Shown: positions 42,383 to 51,268 of the stretch, piece by piece
Numbering within the stretch: position 1 is the stretch's first letter
Layout: each line of letters begins with the position of its first letter
Assembly (NCBI RefSeq): GCF_028736035.1
Contig: NZ_CP117866.1
Span: 6,014,001 to 6,078,000 of the forward strand
Source of the DNA: Streptomyces sp. T12
GTDB taxonomy: Bacteria; Actinomycetota; Actinomycetes; Streptomycetales; Streptomycetaceae
Length of the DNA: 64,000 bases
Direction: 5' to 3'
Position numbers and translations under genes: made by a program
The notes under the pieces: model-generated
Told to the model about the DNA's origin: nothing
What the model saw: only the letters and a program-made list of their open reading frames with translations
The model's database searches: none

Positions 42383-42547
42383 ATGGCACGCAACGAACTC
42401 CGCCCGGTCATCAAGCTCCGGTCCACCGCCGGCACCGGCTACACCTACGTGACCCGCAAGAACCGCCGCAACGACCCGGACCGCATGACCCTGCGCAAGT
42501 ACGACCCGGTCGCCGGCCGCCACGTCGACTTCCGAGAGGAGCGCTGA
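42383..42547 (+). CDS. rpmG: 50S ribosomal protein L33, zinc-free paralogue
   Basis: The product has 54 residues, beginning [20 protein letters not shown] and containing [22 protein letters not shown]. The four zinc-binding Cys residues of standard actinobacterial L33 are absent. The gene heads a + strand cluster with rpmE, a CobW-like gene and rpsR, separated by very short gaps (8, 4 and 6 bp). Confidence 0.95.
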   Translation: MARNELRPVIKLRSTAGTGYTYVTRKNRRNDPDRMTLRKYDPVAGRHVDFREER

Positions 42548-42555
42548 CCACCGCC

Positions 42556-42813
42556 ATGCGCAACGGAATCCACCCGCCCTACGGCCCCGTCGTCTTCCGC
42601 GACCGCGCCGCGAACCACGCCTTCCTGACCCGCTCCACCCTCGCCGGTGTGCCCACCGGCAAGACGATCGAGTGGGAGGACGGCAACACCTACCCGGTCG
42701 TCGACGTCGAGATCTCGAACGTCAGCCACCCCTTCTACACCGGCACGGCCCGCGTCCTGGACACCGCCGGCCGCGTGGAGCGCTTCGAGCGCCGGTACGG
42801 GAAGCAGGGCTGA
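42556..42813 (+). CDS. rpmE: 50S ribosomal protein L31 type B (zinc-free)
   Basis: The product has 85 residues, the type B form of L31: [16 protein letters not shown], then [27 protein letters not shown]. Type B lacks the CxxC motif. In bacteria it displaces zinc-bearing L31 on ribosomes under zinc limitation and so frees zinc. ATG 42556 lies 8 bp after rpmG. Confidence 0.95.
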   Translation: MRNGIHPPYGPVVFRDRAANHAFLTRSTLAGVPTGKTIEWEDGNTYPVVDVEISNVSHPFYTGTARVLDTAGRVERFERRYGKQG

Positions 42814-42817
42814 CGAC

Positions 42818-44041
42818 GTGGCTGTGATGTCCGGGCTCTCCGTCGTGATCGTCGGCGGGCTGCACGCCGACGCCCGCAGGGCGGCCGTGGCGCAACTGCT
42901 CGCCGACGTCCCCGACAGCGTCGTACTCCACCACGACCTGGCGACGGCCACCGCCGGCACGGTCGTCCGCACGATCCGCGACGCCGCCGGAATCGTGACC
43001 GCCGGCGAGACGCCCCTCGTCAACGACTGCGCCTGCTGCGCCCTGCGCGAGGACCTGGTGCCGGAGCTGATCCGGCTCCGGGACACCGGCGGCACCCGTA
43101 TGGCGATCGTCGAACTGTGGGACTCGGTCGAGCCCAAGGCCATGGCCGAGGTGGTCACGTCGGGCGGGCTCACGCTCACCGGCGTGATCACCGCGGTCGA
43201 CCCGGCGCTGGTCCTGCCCTACCTGGGCAACGGCGACGACCTGGCCGAGCGGGGCCTGGCGGCCGCGCCGACCGACCAGCGCACGGTCGCCGACACCTTC
43301 GCGCGCCAGCTGGAGTACGCCCCCGTCCTCGCCATCACCGACTCCCAGGAGGCCGACGACGAGGACCGCGAGCTGCTCGCCCAACTCCACCCCACGGCGC
43401 GCCAGGTCCCGATCGCCCACAGCGACCCGGCGGACGCACCCGCCCCCGGGTCACCCACGGCCGCCGACGACCTGACGGTTCCGCCCCCTCGCCGCCGCCG
43501 GCTCTCCCCTCTCTCTCAGGCGGCCCTGGCCGGCTTCGACGTCGAGTCGGCCGCCGCCGCCCAGCACCCGGCGTGCGCCCTGCTCCCCGCCGAGGCCGAC
43601 GCGCACGGGGTCGCCACCCTCGTCTGGCACCGCCGCCGCCCCTTCCACCCCGAGCGGCTGTACGAGGCGCTGGAGGACCTGACCTGCGCAGCCGCCCGCA
43701 GCCGGGGCCGCTTCTGGCTCGCCGACAAGCCCGACGTCCTGCTCCACTGGGACGCCGCAGGGGGCGCCCTGTGCGTGGAGAGCGCGGGTCCCTGGCTCGC
43801 CTCGCTGCCCGACGCGGCCTGGGACATGGTCCCGCCGGTCCGCCGGGCCGCCGCCGCGCTGGACTGGCACCCCGAGCACGGCGACTGCTGCCAGCACCTG
43901 GTCTTCACGTCCCCCGCCCTGGACCGCGACGGCCTGGAGCAACTCCTCGAATCCTGCCTCCTGACCGACGCCGAGTACGCCGCCGGCCGCGACGCCTGGA
44001 AACAACTCCCGCCCGCCTTCGACACCCTCCTGGAGGTCTGA
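42818..44041 (+). CDS. CobW/COG0523-like protein with degenerate P-loop
   Basis: The product has 407 residues from GTG 42818 (ATG 42827 is an alternative). The COG0523 metal motif is intact as NDCACCALREDLVPEL (CxCC), and the C-terminal CobW domain (FHPERLYEALEDL, RFWLADKP) with a CxH-containing DCCQHLVF region is present. The expected Walker A GxxGxGKT is replaced by VIVGGLHADARR, so the usual GTPase P-loop seems lost. Its place among zinc-free ribosomal genes says zinc homeostasis. It may be a zinc carrier, storage protein or non-hydrolysing partner. Confidence 0.88.
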   Translation: MAVMSGLSVVIVGGLHADARRAAVAQLLADVPDSVVLHHDLATATAGTVVRTIRDAAGIVTAGETPLVNDCACCALREDLVPELIRLRDTGGTRMAIVELWDSVEPKAMAEVVTSGGLTLTGVITAVDPALVLPYLGNGDDLAERGLAAAPTDQRTVADTFARQLEYAPVLAITDSQEADDEDRELLAQLHPTARQVPIAHSDPADAPAPGSPTAADDLTVPPPRRRRLSPLSQAALAGFDVESAAAAQHPACALLPAEADAHGVATLVWHRRRPFHPERLYEALEDLTCAAARSRGRFWLADKPDVLLHWDAAGGALCVESAGPWLASLPDAAWDMVPPVRRAAAALDWHPEHGDCCQHLVFTSPALDRDGLEQLLESCLLTDAEYAAGRDAWKQLPPAFDTLLEV

Positions 44042-44047
44042 CTCCCC

Positions 44048-44281
44048 ATGCCCCGCAAGCCCGAACGCAAGCCGGCCAAGAACCGCCCCAACCCCCTGGA
44101 CCAGGCCAAGATCACCTACATCGACTACAAGGACACCGACCTCCTGCGGAAGTTCATCTCCGACCGCGGCAAGATCCGCAGCCGCCGCGTCACCCGAATC
44201 ACGGCCCAGCAGCAGAAGCAGCTGGCCAGGGCCATCAAGAACGCAAGGGAAATGGCACTGCTCCCGTACGCGAGCCGCTGA
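44048..44281 (+). CDS. rpsR: 30S ribosomal protein S18, zinc-free paralogue
   Basis: The product has 77 residues and the S18 pattern [19 protein letters not shown] followed by [20 protein letters not shown] and [11 protein letters not shown]. No Cys is present. It starts 6 bp after the CobW-like gene and ends the cluster. A repeat common in Streptomyces follows the stop codon. Confidence 0.95.
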   Translation: MPRKPERKPAKNRPNPLDQAKITYIDYKDTDLLRKFISDRGKIRSRRVTRITAQQQKQLARAIKNAREMALLPYASR

Positions 44282-44291
44282 GACCGCCCCA

Positions 44292-44314
44292 CTCCTCAAA
44301 CGCCGGACGGGCTG
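44292..44314 (+). repeat. Streptomyces interspersed repeat after rpsR
   Basis: CTCCTCAAACGCCGGACGGG and its flanking bases match, from memory, a short intergenic element found many times in Streptomyces genomes behind stop codons. It may act in transcript ends. Confidence 0.6.
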
Positions 44315-45030
44315 AACTGCACGGACCGGCGTTGAGGCCTGCCAGGGATGCTGCGCTCTCGTCCGCACCCCCGCGGCGCAGCACCCGCGTACGGCGGGAA
44401 GGGGACGTGCCGGGGGGTGTCCGCCCGCAGCGGCGGGCGTCAAGACACGGCACCTCTAGCCCAACGGCAACCGCCCGACCGAGGACGGACACCCTCCGGC
44501 ACGGCCCCGACCCACCCACCGAACCGCACGCGCTACGCGCACCCCCACCCCACCCGCACAGGCCGCCGCAGGCACTCCCGCCCCACCGCCGAAGGCGTCC
44601 GCACGGGCCGCCGCAGGCATCCCCGCCCCCACTGCCGGCGGCCCCCGCACTCCGGCCAACTCCACCGCCCGGACTGCCACTTGAAATGTGGAACAAGAAG
44701 GCCGCGGAACGCGTCTGTTCCTAAGACACGAGGGATTCGATCCGGACGCCCCGCTCAGCCGATGCCCAGGACGACCATGAGCGGCGGCCGACAGACGCAT
44801 GTGATGCGATCCCTGGGGCATGCGCTGGAACGCATGTAGGTCCGCGTACGTCACAGGAGTAACCGCAGGAACACCCCCCGTGCACGTGCATCTGCTCGCG
44901 CAGCTGCACGTGAACAGAGCTATGATCCGGGAGCAGTTGACCTCCGCACCACCACTGCACATCACTGCTCATCACTGCACCACCTCTCGCATCAATGGCC
45001 TCGAGCCACCGCACCACCGGGGAGCGACCT
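44315..45030 (+). other. 716-bp gap between rpsR and the DUF397 gene
   Basis: No gene can be supported here; open frames are Pro/Arg- or Gly/Ala-rich and lack domains. Two near-complementary 18-bp arms at 44406-44423 and 44486-44503 (two mismatches) can form a long stem. The last 150 bp are a control region with TGCACGTGCA palindromes and TTGACC at 44938. Confidence 0.55.
44879..44895 (+). promoter_or_regulatory. 17-bp element, inverted copy of 46032-46048
   Basis: CGTGCACGTGCATCTGC lies upstream of the DUF397 gene. Its exact reverse complement lies upstream of the XRE regulator, 1.15 kb away. Each copy contains the palindrome TGCACGTGCA, or a shifted form of it. Confidence 0.6.
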
Positions 45031-45273
45031 GTGGACCACGACGTGTACAACGGCATGGCAGCCACGGATCTGAACGGGGTGGCCTGGCAGAAGAGCAGGC
45101 ACAGCAACTCGCAGGGCTCCTGTGTGGAGTTCGCGCGGCTGCCCGGCGGAGACGTGGCGGTACGCAACTCGCGCTTCCCGGACGGCCCGGCCCTCGTCTA
45201 CACCCGCGCCGAGATCGAGGCGATGCTCCTCGGCGTCAAGGACGGCGAGTTCGACCACTTGGTCGTGGGCTGA
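45031..45273 (+). CDS. DUF397 protein
   Basis: The product has 80 residues. GTG 45031 follows GGGGAG at good spacing. The family pattern is clear: WQKSRHSNSQGSCVEFARLP followed by GGDVAVRNSRFPDGPALVYT and a final helix. DUF397 proteins are encoded next to XRE regulators in Streptomyces (the WhiJ/BldB-associated systems) and are thought to antagonise or assist them. The XRE gene of this set lies 970 bp away, with the ATPase gene between. Confidence 0.9.
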   Translation: MDHDVYNGMAATDLNGVAWQKSRHSNSQGSCVEFARLPGGDVAVRNSRFPDGPALVYTRAEIEAMLLGVKDGEFDHLVVG

Positions 45274-45400
45274 CGCCTGGCAGGTCAGGCCGCGCAACCA
45301 GGCACAACCGGCTGCAATCGCGGGTGCAACTCAGGACATTCGGCGCCAAGCACAGCAGCAACGCGCGTAGAACCGCGACAGGATCGAGCACCGCGGTTCA

Positions 45401-45946
45401 TCAGTCCGCCGGCCCCGCCCCCGAGGCCGCCCCCGACACCGCCCCCGCGGCCTGCCCCGCCTGCAGCCGGAACAACGCCCAGACCACCTTCCCGCTCAGC
45501 GTCCCCGCCAGCGGATGCCACCCCCAGCTGTCACTGAAGGAGTCGACAAGGAACAATCCCCGCCCCGACTCCGCCGAGAAGTCGTCGGAATCGCGCGCGA
45601 CCGGACTGTCATGGCTGGGATCGCGCACCGCGCACACCAGCCGCTCGGTCCACCGCATCAGATGCAGCCGCACGGGCGGCGCCTGCTCGGCTATTCGCTG
45701 TGCACCCGCCGGCAGCGCATGCCGCAGCGCATTGGTCACCAGCTCGGAGACCACGAGGCAGACGTCGTCGAAGCGATAGCCCAGTTCCCACTGGTCAAGG
45801 GTGCGGCGCGTGAACTGCCGTGCCTCGCGCACCGCTTCGTAGCGGGCGGGCAGAGCGCAGGAGGCGGCGTTGGAGACGGCTGCGGGATCCAGCGGCGGAA
45901 GGCCCTGCCGTAACGGCTCGAGCATGGTCGATCCATTCGTCCCCAT
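45401..45946 (-). CDS. Histidine-kinase-like ATPase (anti-sigma/RsbW type)
   Basis: The product has 181 residues. ATG 45946 is chosen because GGGAG lies 9 nt upstream. The GHKL fold is shown by FDDVCLVVSELVTNALRHAL (N box) and ESGRGLFLVDSFSDSWGWHP (G box). No phosphoacceptor domain is present, so it resembles the stand-alone AbaA-ORF-type ATPases encoded with DUF397 and XRE proteins in Streptomyces. The C-terminus is an Ala/Gly-rich tail. Confidence 0.9.
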   Translation of the reverse strand: MGTNGSTMLEPLRQGLPPLDPAAVSNAASCALPARYEAVREARQFTRRTLDQWELGYRFDDVCLVVSELVTNALRHALPAGAQRIAEQAPPVRLHLMRWTERLVCAVRDPSHDSPVARDSDDFSAESGRGLFLVDSFSDSWGWHPLAGTLSGKVVWALFRLQAGQAAGAVSGAASGAGPAD

Positions 45947-46031
45947 GCGAGGCACTCCCGGGAGTTCGCGGTCGTTGCGATGCAGCGGTTGCGCGGGACC
46001 ATGGTTTCCGATGCGCAGAGCAGATGCAAGG

Positions 46032-46048
46032 GCAGATGCACGTGCACG
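46032..46048 (+). promoter_or_regulatory. 17-bp element upstream of the XRE regulator
   Basis: GCAGATGCACGTGCACG is the exact reverse complement of the element at 44879-44895. A related GCAGATGCAAG lies just before it (46019-46030). It lies in the divergent region between the ATPase and the XRE regulator. Confidence 0.6.
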
Positions 46049-46243
46049 TGACCGAATTGGACGTTCCCGTACCGCTTGTTGGCCATTTTTTCCGCCAACT
46101 TCACTCCCTCTCCTTGCCTTCCGCTTACTCCTCCCTGAGAGGAATCCTTGTCTTCTTTCCTTCTCTGTAATCGGACGAGTACTGCTCGAAGTGATTTAGT
46201 GGCAGACTGCGGGCCCTGAAGACGGTTGGGGAGGCTGGCGAAC

Positions 46244-47104
46244 GTGAGCGCGGGAGAGCCCGGATCGGTGGTGCGGCGCATGCTGCTCGGCTCGCAACTG
46301 AGGCGACTGCGGGAAGCGCGCGGGATCACGCGCGAGGCGGCGGGTTACTCGATCCGCGCCTCGGAGTCGAAGATCAGCCGGATGGAGCTGGGCCGGGTGA
46401 GCTTCAAGACGCGAGACGTCGAAGACCTGTTGACGCTGTACGGCATCACGGACGAGGTCGAGCGCAACTCGCTGCTCTCCCTGGCCCGCGAGGCCAACGT
46501 CGCGGGCTGGTGGCACAGTTACTCGGACGTGCTGCCCAGCTGGTTCCCCACCTATGTCGGCCTGGAGGGCGCGGCCAGCCTCATCCGCGCGTACGAAGTG
46601 CAGTTCGTGCACGGCCTGTTGCAGACCGAGGCGTACGCGCGCGCGGTCGTGCGGCGCGGTATGCAGGGCGCGAGCCAGGCCGACGTCGAGAAGCGGGTCG
46701 CGCTGCGCCTGGAGCGGCAGAAGTACCTCGTCTCCGAGAGCGCTCCCGAGTTCCACATCGTCCTGGACGAGGCCGCCCTGCGCCGTCCCTACGGCGACCG
46801 CGAGGTCATGCGCGGCCAGCTCCAGCATCTGATCGAGGTCTCCGAGCGCCCGAACGTGCGGCTGCAGATCATGCCGTTCAGCTTCGGCGGCCACTCCGGC
46901 GAGTCCGGTGCCTTCACCATCCTCAGCTTCCCCGAGTCCGACCTCTCGGACGTCGTCTACGTGGAACAGCTCACCAGCGCGCTCTACCTCGACAAGCACG
47001 AGGACGTCGCCCAGTACGAGAAGGCGCTCAAGGAGCTTCAGCAGGACAGTCCGGGGCCGGACGAGAGCCGTGACCTTCTCCGGGGACTCCTTCAACTCTC
47101 TTGA
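46244..47104 (+). CDS. XRE-family regulator with DUF5753 sensor domain
   Basis: The product has 286 residues. GTG 46244 follows GGGGAGG. The helix-turn-helix reads LGSQLRRLREARGITREAAG with YSIRASESKISRMELGRVSF. The C-terminal DUF5753 part has GWWHSYSDVLPSWFPTYVGLE, VHGLLQTEAYARAVV and VVYVEQLTSALYLDK. This is the regulator half of the DUF397/ATPase/XRE module. The ligand is unknown. Relatives govern development and antibiotic production. Confidence 0.92.
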   Translation: MSAGEPGSVVRRMLLGSQLRRLREARGITREAAGYSIRASESKISRMELGRVSFKTRDVEDLLTLYGITDEVERNSLLSLAREANVAGWWHSYSDVLPSWFPTYVGLEGAASLIRAYEVQFVHGLLQTEAYARAVVRRGMQGASQADVEKRVALRLERQKYLVSESAPEFHIVLDEAALRRPYGDREVMRGQLQHLIEVSERPNVRLQIMPFSFGGHSGESGAFTILSFPESDLSDVVYVEQLTSALYLDKHEDVAQYEKALKELQQDSPGPDESRDLLRGLLQLS

Positions 47105-47205
47105 AACGCAAGTACGATGACGTGTGATCAGACCGTGAAGACGATCAAGGCGATCTAGCTTCCGCGATCAGTCGATCGGGTGTCCGCTAGGGATTGAGGG
47201 ATCAC

Positions 47206-48666
47206 ATGTCGTCCTACTTCACCGACCTGGCTCAGCAGTACATCGACGGTGAGTGGCGCCCGGGTACAGGCTCCTGGGACATCATCGACTTCAACCCGTA
47301 CGACGGCGAGAAGCTGGCGTCGATCACCATAGCCACGGTCGACGAGGTGGACGACGCCTACAAGGCGGCCGCCCGCGCCCAGAAGCAGTGGGCCGCGACC
47401 AATCCCTACGCCCGCCGTGCCGTCTTCGAGAAGGCGCTGCGCCTGATAGAGGACCGCGAGCAGGAGATCGCCGAGGCGATCATCGCCGAGCTCGGCGGCA
47501 CCCGGCTGAAGGCGGCCTTCGAACTCCACCTCGCCAAGGAGTTCCTGCGCGAGGCGATCCACCTGGCGCTGCGCCCCGAGGGCAAGATCATCCCGTCGCC
47601 GACGGACGGCAAGGAGAACCGCGTCTACCGCGTTCCGGTGGGCGTCGTGGGCGTCATCAGCCCCTTCAACTTCCCCCTCCTGCTCTCCATCAAGTCGGTC
47701 GCCCCGGCCCTCGCGCTCGGCAACGGCGTGGTCCTCAAGCCGCACCAGAACACCCCGATCTGCGGTGGCTCCCTGGTCGCGAAGATCTTCGAGGACGCGG
47801 GCCTGCCCGCCGGTCTCCTCAACGTCGTCATCACGGACATCGCGGAGATCGGCGACGCCTTCATCGAGCACCCGATCCCGAAGGTCATCTCCTTCACCGG
47901 CTCCGACAAGGTCGGCCGTCACGTCGCTACCATCTGCGCCTCGCTCTTCAAGCGCTCGGTCCTCGAACTCGGCGGCAACAGCGCGCTGGTGGTCCTCGAC
48001 GACGCCGACATCGACTACGCGGTCGACGCGGCGGTCTTCAGCCGGTACGTCCACCAGGGCCAGGTCTGCATGGCCGCGAACCGGGTCCTCGTGGACCGCT
48101 CGGTCGCGGACGAGTTCACCGAGAAGTTCGTCGCCAAGGTGAAGACCCTCAAGGCCGGCGACCCGCGCGACCCGCAGACCGTCATCGGCCCGGTCATCAA
48201 CGCCTCCCAGGCGGAAGCGATCTCGGCCACGGTCGCGCAGGCGATCGCCGAGGGCGCGACGGCCCTGGTGCACGGCACGACGACGGACAACCTGGTCGAG
48301 CCCTCGGTCCTGACCGACGTCCCCGCCGACTCGGCCCTGCTCCAGCAGGAGGTCTTCGGCCCGGTCGCCTTCCTCATCCCGTTCGACGGCGAGGAGGAGG
48401 CCGTACGCCTCGTCAACGACACCCCGTACGGCCTGAGCGGCGCCGTCCACACCGGGAACATCGAGCGGGGCGTGAACTTCGCCAAGCAGATCGACACCGG
48501 CATGTTCCACGTGAACGACGGCACGGTCCACGACGAGCCGATCGTCCCCTTCGGCGGCGAGAAGCACTCCGGCCTCGGCCGCCTGAACGGCGAGACGATG
48601 CTGGACTCGTTCACGACGATCAAGTGGATCTCGGTGCAGCACGGCAGGAGCGGGTTCCCGTTCTGA
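47206..48666 (+). CDS. NAD(P)-dependent aldehyde dehydrogenase
   Basis: The product has 486 residues. ATG 47206 is taken because the protein then begins SSYFTDLAQQYIDGEWRPGT. The catalytic Cys288 is in VHQGQVCMAANRV and the general base Glu254 in VLELGGNSALV. The coenzyme motif FTGSDKVGRHV and the PFNFPLLLSIKSVAPALALG segment are present. It is nearest to aromatic aldehyde (benzaldehyde/vanillin) dehydrogenases. Upstream is a 100-bp gap after the XRE gene with no clear operator. Confidence 0.92.
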   Translation: MSSYFTDLAQQYIDGEWRPGTGSWDIIDFNPYDGEKLASITIATVDEVDDAYKAAARAQKQWAATNPYARRAVFEKALRLIEDREQEIAEAIIAELGGTRLKAAFELHLAKEFLREAIHLALRPEGKIIPSPTDGKENRVYRVPVGVVGVISPFNFPLLLSIKSVAPALALGNGVVLKPHQNTPICGGSLVAKIFEDAGLPAGLLNVVITDIAEIGDAFIEHPIPKVISFTGSDKVGRHVATICASLFKRSVLELGGNSALVVLDDADIDYAVDAAVFSRYVHQGQVCMAANRVLVDRSVADEFTEKFVAKVKTLKAGDPRDPQTVIGPVINASQAEAISATVAQAIAEGATALVHGTTTDNLVEPSVLTDVPADSALLQQEVFGPVAFLIPFDGEEEAVRLVNDTPYGLSGAVHTGNIERGVNFAKQIDTGMFHVNDGTVHDEPIVPFGGEKHSGLGRLNGETMLDSFTTIKWISVQHGRSGFPF

Positions 48667-48791
48667 GCGGGCCGCTTTGGTGCCGCGAGCAGACATGCCT
48701 CCAGGTGCACACTGGGCGCATGTCTGCTCTGTACGCCGAGCCCGGCTCGAAGCCGCCCGGGGCTGACCTCGGCCCCAGCCCGCCGCGGCCC

Positions 48792-48804
48792 TAACCTGGA
48801 CCGC
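48792..48804 (+). promoter_or_regulatory. -10 element for a leaderless padR mRNA
   Basis: TAACCT (48792-48797) lies 7 nt before ATG 48805 without a Shine-Dalgarno sequence. Confidence 0.45.
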
Positions 48805-49446
48805 ATGTCAGCGATCCGTCTCCTCGTGCTCGGCGCGGTCCGGCAGCACGGGCGGGCCCATGGGTACCAGGTGCGCAATGACCTGGAGTACTGGGGCGCG
48901 CACGAGTGGTCCAACGCCAAGCCCGGCTCGATCTACCACGCCCTGAAGCAGATGGCGAAGCAGGGGCTGCTGCACGCGCACGAGATCGCGCCGTCCACGG
49001 CGGGCGGCCCGCCGCGCGTGGAGTACGAACTCACGGACGCGGGCACCGAGGAGTACTTCGCACTCCTGCGGGAGGCGCTGGTCACGTACGACCAGCGGGG
49101 AGACGTGAAGACGGCGGCCCTCGGCTTCATGGTCGACCTGCCGAGGGCCGAAGCGGTGACGCTCCTGAAGGAGCGGACCCGGCGGATCGAGGAGTGGCGG
49201 GCCTCCGTAGTGGCCCACTACGTGCCCGAGGACGGGCCCGAGCAACTCGGCCACATCGGCGAGATCATGAACATGTGGGTCCACACGGCGGATTCCGAAG
49301 GTGAGTGGACCAGCGGGCTGATCGAGCGGCTCGAGCGGGGCGCTTACACGTTCACCGGCGAGGGCGACCCGTTCGTGGGCGTCCTGGCCGAGGATCAGGA
49401 GAACCCGTACGCGACGGGGGAGCGACATCCGGAGGATGGCCGCTAA
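48805..49446 (+). CDS. PadR-family transcriptional regulator
   Basis: The product has 213 residues. The winged helix reads IRLLVLGAVRQHGRAHGYQV with SNAKPGSIYHALKQMAKQGLL and the wing VEYELTDAGTEEYFALL. A longer helical C-terminal domain follows, as in PadR subfamily 1. It lies directly upstream of a two-gene drug-type ABC exporter with a perfect dyad between them, so it most probably represses these genes and releases when a toxic ligand binds. Confidence 0.92.
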   Translation: MSAIRLLVLGAVRQHGRAHGYQVRNDLEYWGAHEWSNAKPGSIYHALKQMAKQGLLHAHEIAPSTAGGPPRVEYELTDAGTEEYFALLREALVTYDQRGDVKTAALGFMVDLPRAEAVTLLKERTRRIEEWRASVVAHYVPEDGPEQLGHIGEIMNMWVHTADSEGEWTSGLIERLERGAYTFTGEGDPFVGVLAEDQENPYATGERHPEDGR

Positions 49447-49507
49447 TCAAGTTTGACCAATCGAGTGCGGGGTATTAGCTTCGAGCTGCTAGTCAAGTTT
49501 GACTAGC
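49447..49507 (+). promoter_or_regulatory. Promoter and operators of the PadR-linked ABC genes
   Basis: TTGACC (49453-49458), a 17-bp spacer and TAGCTT (49476-49481) form the promoter. The dyad GCTAGTCAAGTTTGACTAGC (49488-49507) sits at the predicted transcript start. A partial copy TCAAGTTTGA (49447-49456) overlaps the -35. Both share the core TCAA-GT-TTGA. Confidence 0.8.
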
Positions 49508-49519
49508 AAGGGGGTCTCA

Positions 49520-50485
49520 GTGGCCGACACGGCGATCACCGTCGAAAAGGCACGCAAGAAGTACGGCGGCACAGCCGGCAGATACGCACTGGACGGGCTC
49601 GACCTCACGGTCGCGCGCGGCACCGTGCACGCAGTGCTCGGGCCGAACGGCGCGGGCAAGACGACCCTGGTCCGGATCCTGTCCACCCTCCTGCGGCCGG
49701 ACAGCGGTCGCGTGGAAGTAGCGGGGCACGATGTCGTGCGCCAGGCGTATGACGTACGCCTGCGCATCGGGCTCCTCGGCCAGCACGCCGCCCTGGACGA
49801 GGAGCTGGGCGGCCACCAGAACCTGGAGATGTTCGGCCGCCTCTACCACCTGGGCGCCCGCCACGCGCGCGTGCGCGCCGCAGAGCTCCTGGAGCGCTTC
49901 GGCCTGGCCGACACCGGCCGCAAGCCGGTGAAGCAGTACAGCGGCGGCATGCGCCGGCGACTGGACCTGGCGGCCTCGCTCATCACCGACCCGGAGGTGC
50001 TCTTCCTGGACGAACCCACCACCGGCCTCGACCCGCGCGGCCGCGCCGAGGTCTGGTCCGCGGTCCGCTCCCTGGTCGGCGGCGGCACGACGGTCCTGCT
50101 CACCACCCAGTACCTGGAGGAGGCCGACCAGCTCGCCGACCGCATCTCGGTCGTCGACGCCGGCCGCGTCATCGCCGACGGCACGGCGGACGAGCTCAAG
50201 GCGCTGACCGGCGGAGACCGCATCGACGTCGTCCTGCGCGACGCCGGCCACCTGGGCGCGGCCGTCGCCCTGTTGCCCGTACCGAAGGACGACGTCTGCG
50301 TCGACCCCGACCGCCGCCTGCTCAGCGCCCCGGTCACCGACCGGATGGCGGCGCTCTCCGGCGTCGTACGGGCTCTGGAGGAGGCCGGAATCGAGGCGGA
50401 GGACGTGGCGCTGCGCCGGCCGACGCTGGACGAGGTGTTCCTGCACCTCACGGGAGACGACCGCCGAGTCAAGGAGCCCGCATGA
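49520..50485 (+). CDS. ABC exporter ATPase (DrrA/daunorubicin-resistance type)
   Basis: The product has 321 residues. GTG 49520 follows AAGGGGG. Walker A is GPNGAGKTT, the signature is [11 protein letters not shown], Walker B is [13 protein letters not shown], and the H-loop is in [10 protein letters not shown]. The C-terminal DrrA-specific part ends [18 protein letters not shown]. It pairs with the membrane protein encoded by the next gene (4-bp ATGA overlap). By family it exports drugs or lipids. Confidence 0.95.
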   Translation: MADTAITVEKARKKYGGTAGRYALDGLDLTVARGTVHAVLGPNGAGKTTLVRILSTLLRPDSGRVEVAGHDVVRQAYDVRLRIGLLGQHAALDEELGGHQNLEMFGRLYHLGARHARVRAAELLERFGLADTGRKPVKQYSGGMRRRLDLAASLITDPEVLFLDEPTTGLDPRGRAEVWSAVRSLVGGGTTVLLTTQYLEEADQLADRISVVDAGRVIADGTADELKALTGGDRIDVVLRDAGHLGAAVALLPVPKDDVCVDPDRRLLSAPVTDRMAALSGVVRALEEAGIEAEDVALRRPTLDEVFLHLTGDDRRVKEPA

Positions 50486-51243
50486 GCATGAGCACCTACG
50501 CCCTGACCGACTCCTGGACCATGACCCGCCGCGAACTCGCCCACTGGGCGCGGCAACCCGTCCAGGTCGTGGTCAACCTGGTCTTCCCCGTGATGCTGCT
50601 GCTGATGTTCGGCTACCTCATCGGCGGCGGCCGGGGCGTCCAGGGCTCCTACGTCGACTATCTCGTCCCCGGCATGCTCGCGCTCACCATGGCCTTCGGC
50701 CTCGAGGGCACGATGATCGCCGTCACCCAGGACCTCAACAAGGGCGTGGTCGACCGCTTCCGGTCCATGCCCATGGCCAACGGGGCGGTGCTCGTGGGCC
50801 GTTCGGTCGCCGACATGCTCCAGTCGGCGCTGGCCCTGTTCGTCCTCATGGGCGTCGGGTACGCGCTCGGCTGGCGCGCGGACGGCGGCCTGGGCGCCTT
50901 CCTGGGCGCCGTAGGGCTTCTCCTGTTCTTCCGGTTCGCCATGCTGTGGATCGGCATCCACCTGGCGCTGGTGGCCGGCAAGCCGGAGATGGTGCAGGCG
51001 GTGCAGATCCTGGTCTGGCCGATCGGCTTCCTGTCCAACGCCCTCACCCTCCCCGGGACCATGCCCGGCTGGCTGGGCACGGTCGTCGAGTGGAACCCGA
51101 TGTCGCACACGGCGACCGCCGTGCGGGACCTGTTCGGCGGTACGGGCACGGAGCACGTGGCGGCGGCGATCGTATGGCCGTTGGCGCTCCTGGCCGTGTT
51201 CTTCCCGTTGGCGGTACGGCGGTTCGCGCGCCTGAGCCGTTAG
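50482..51243 (+). CDS. ABC-2 type exporter permease (DrrB type)
   Basis: The product has 253 residues. The start ATG overlaps the ATPase stop. Six hydrophobic segments are visible, and the ABC-2 motif region [25 protein letters not shown] with [19 protein letters not shown] is typical of Drr[15 protein letters not shown] and [18 protein letters not shown] follow. It forms the membrane channel for the ATPase. Confidence 0.94.
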   Translation: MSMSTYALTDSWTMTRRELAHWARQPVQVVVNLVFPVMLLLMFGYLIGGGRGVQGSYVDYLVPGMLALTMAFGLEGTMIAVTQDLNKGVVDRFRSMPMANGAVLVGRSVADMLQSALALFVLMGVGYALGWRADGGLGAFLGAVGLLLFFRFAMLWIGIHLALVAGKPEMVQAVQILVWPIGFLSNALTLPGTMPGWLGTVVEWNPMSHTATAVRDLFGGTGTEHVAAAIVWPLALLAVFFPLAVRRFARLSR

Positions 51244-51268
51244 CAGCCGTCGGGGGCCGCCCCACGCT

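Noticed and set aside
44282..44700. CRISPR-like array in the repeat-rich GC gap
   Set aside because: Repeats are not regular in length or spacing, and no cas gene is near.
44727..44760. Possible tRNA remnant (GGATTCGATCC-like T loop)
   Set aside because: No acceptor or anticodon stem can be built around it.
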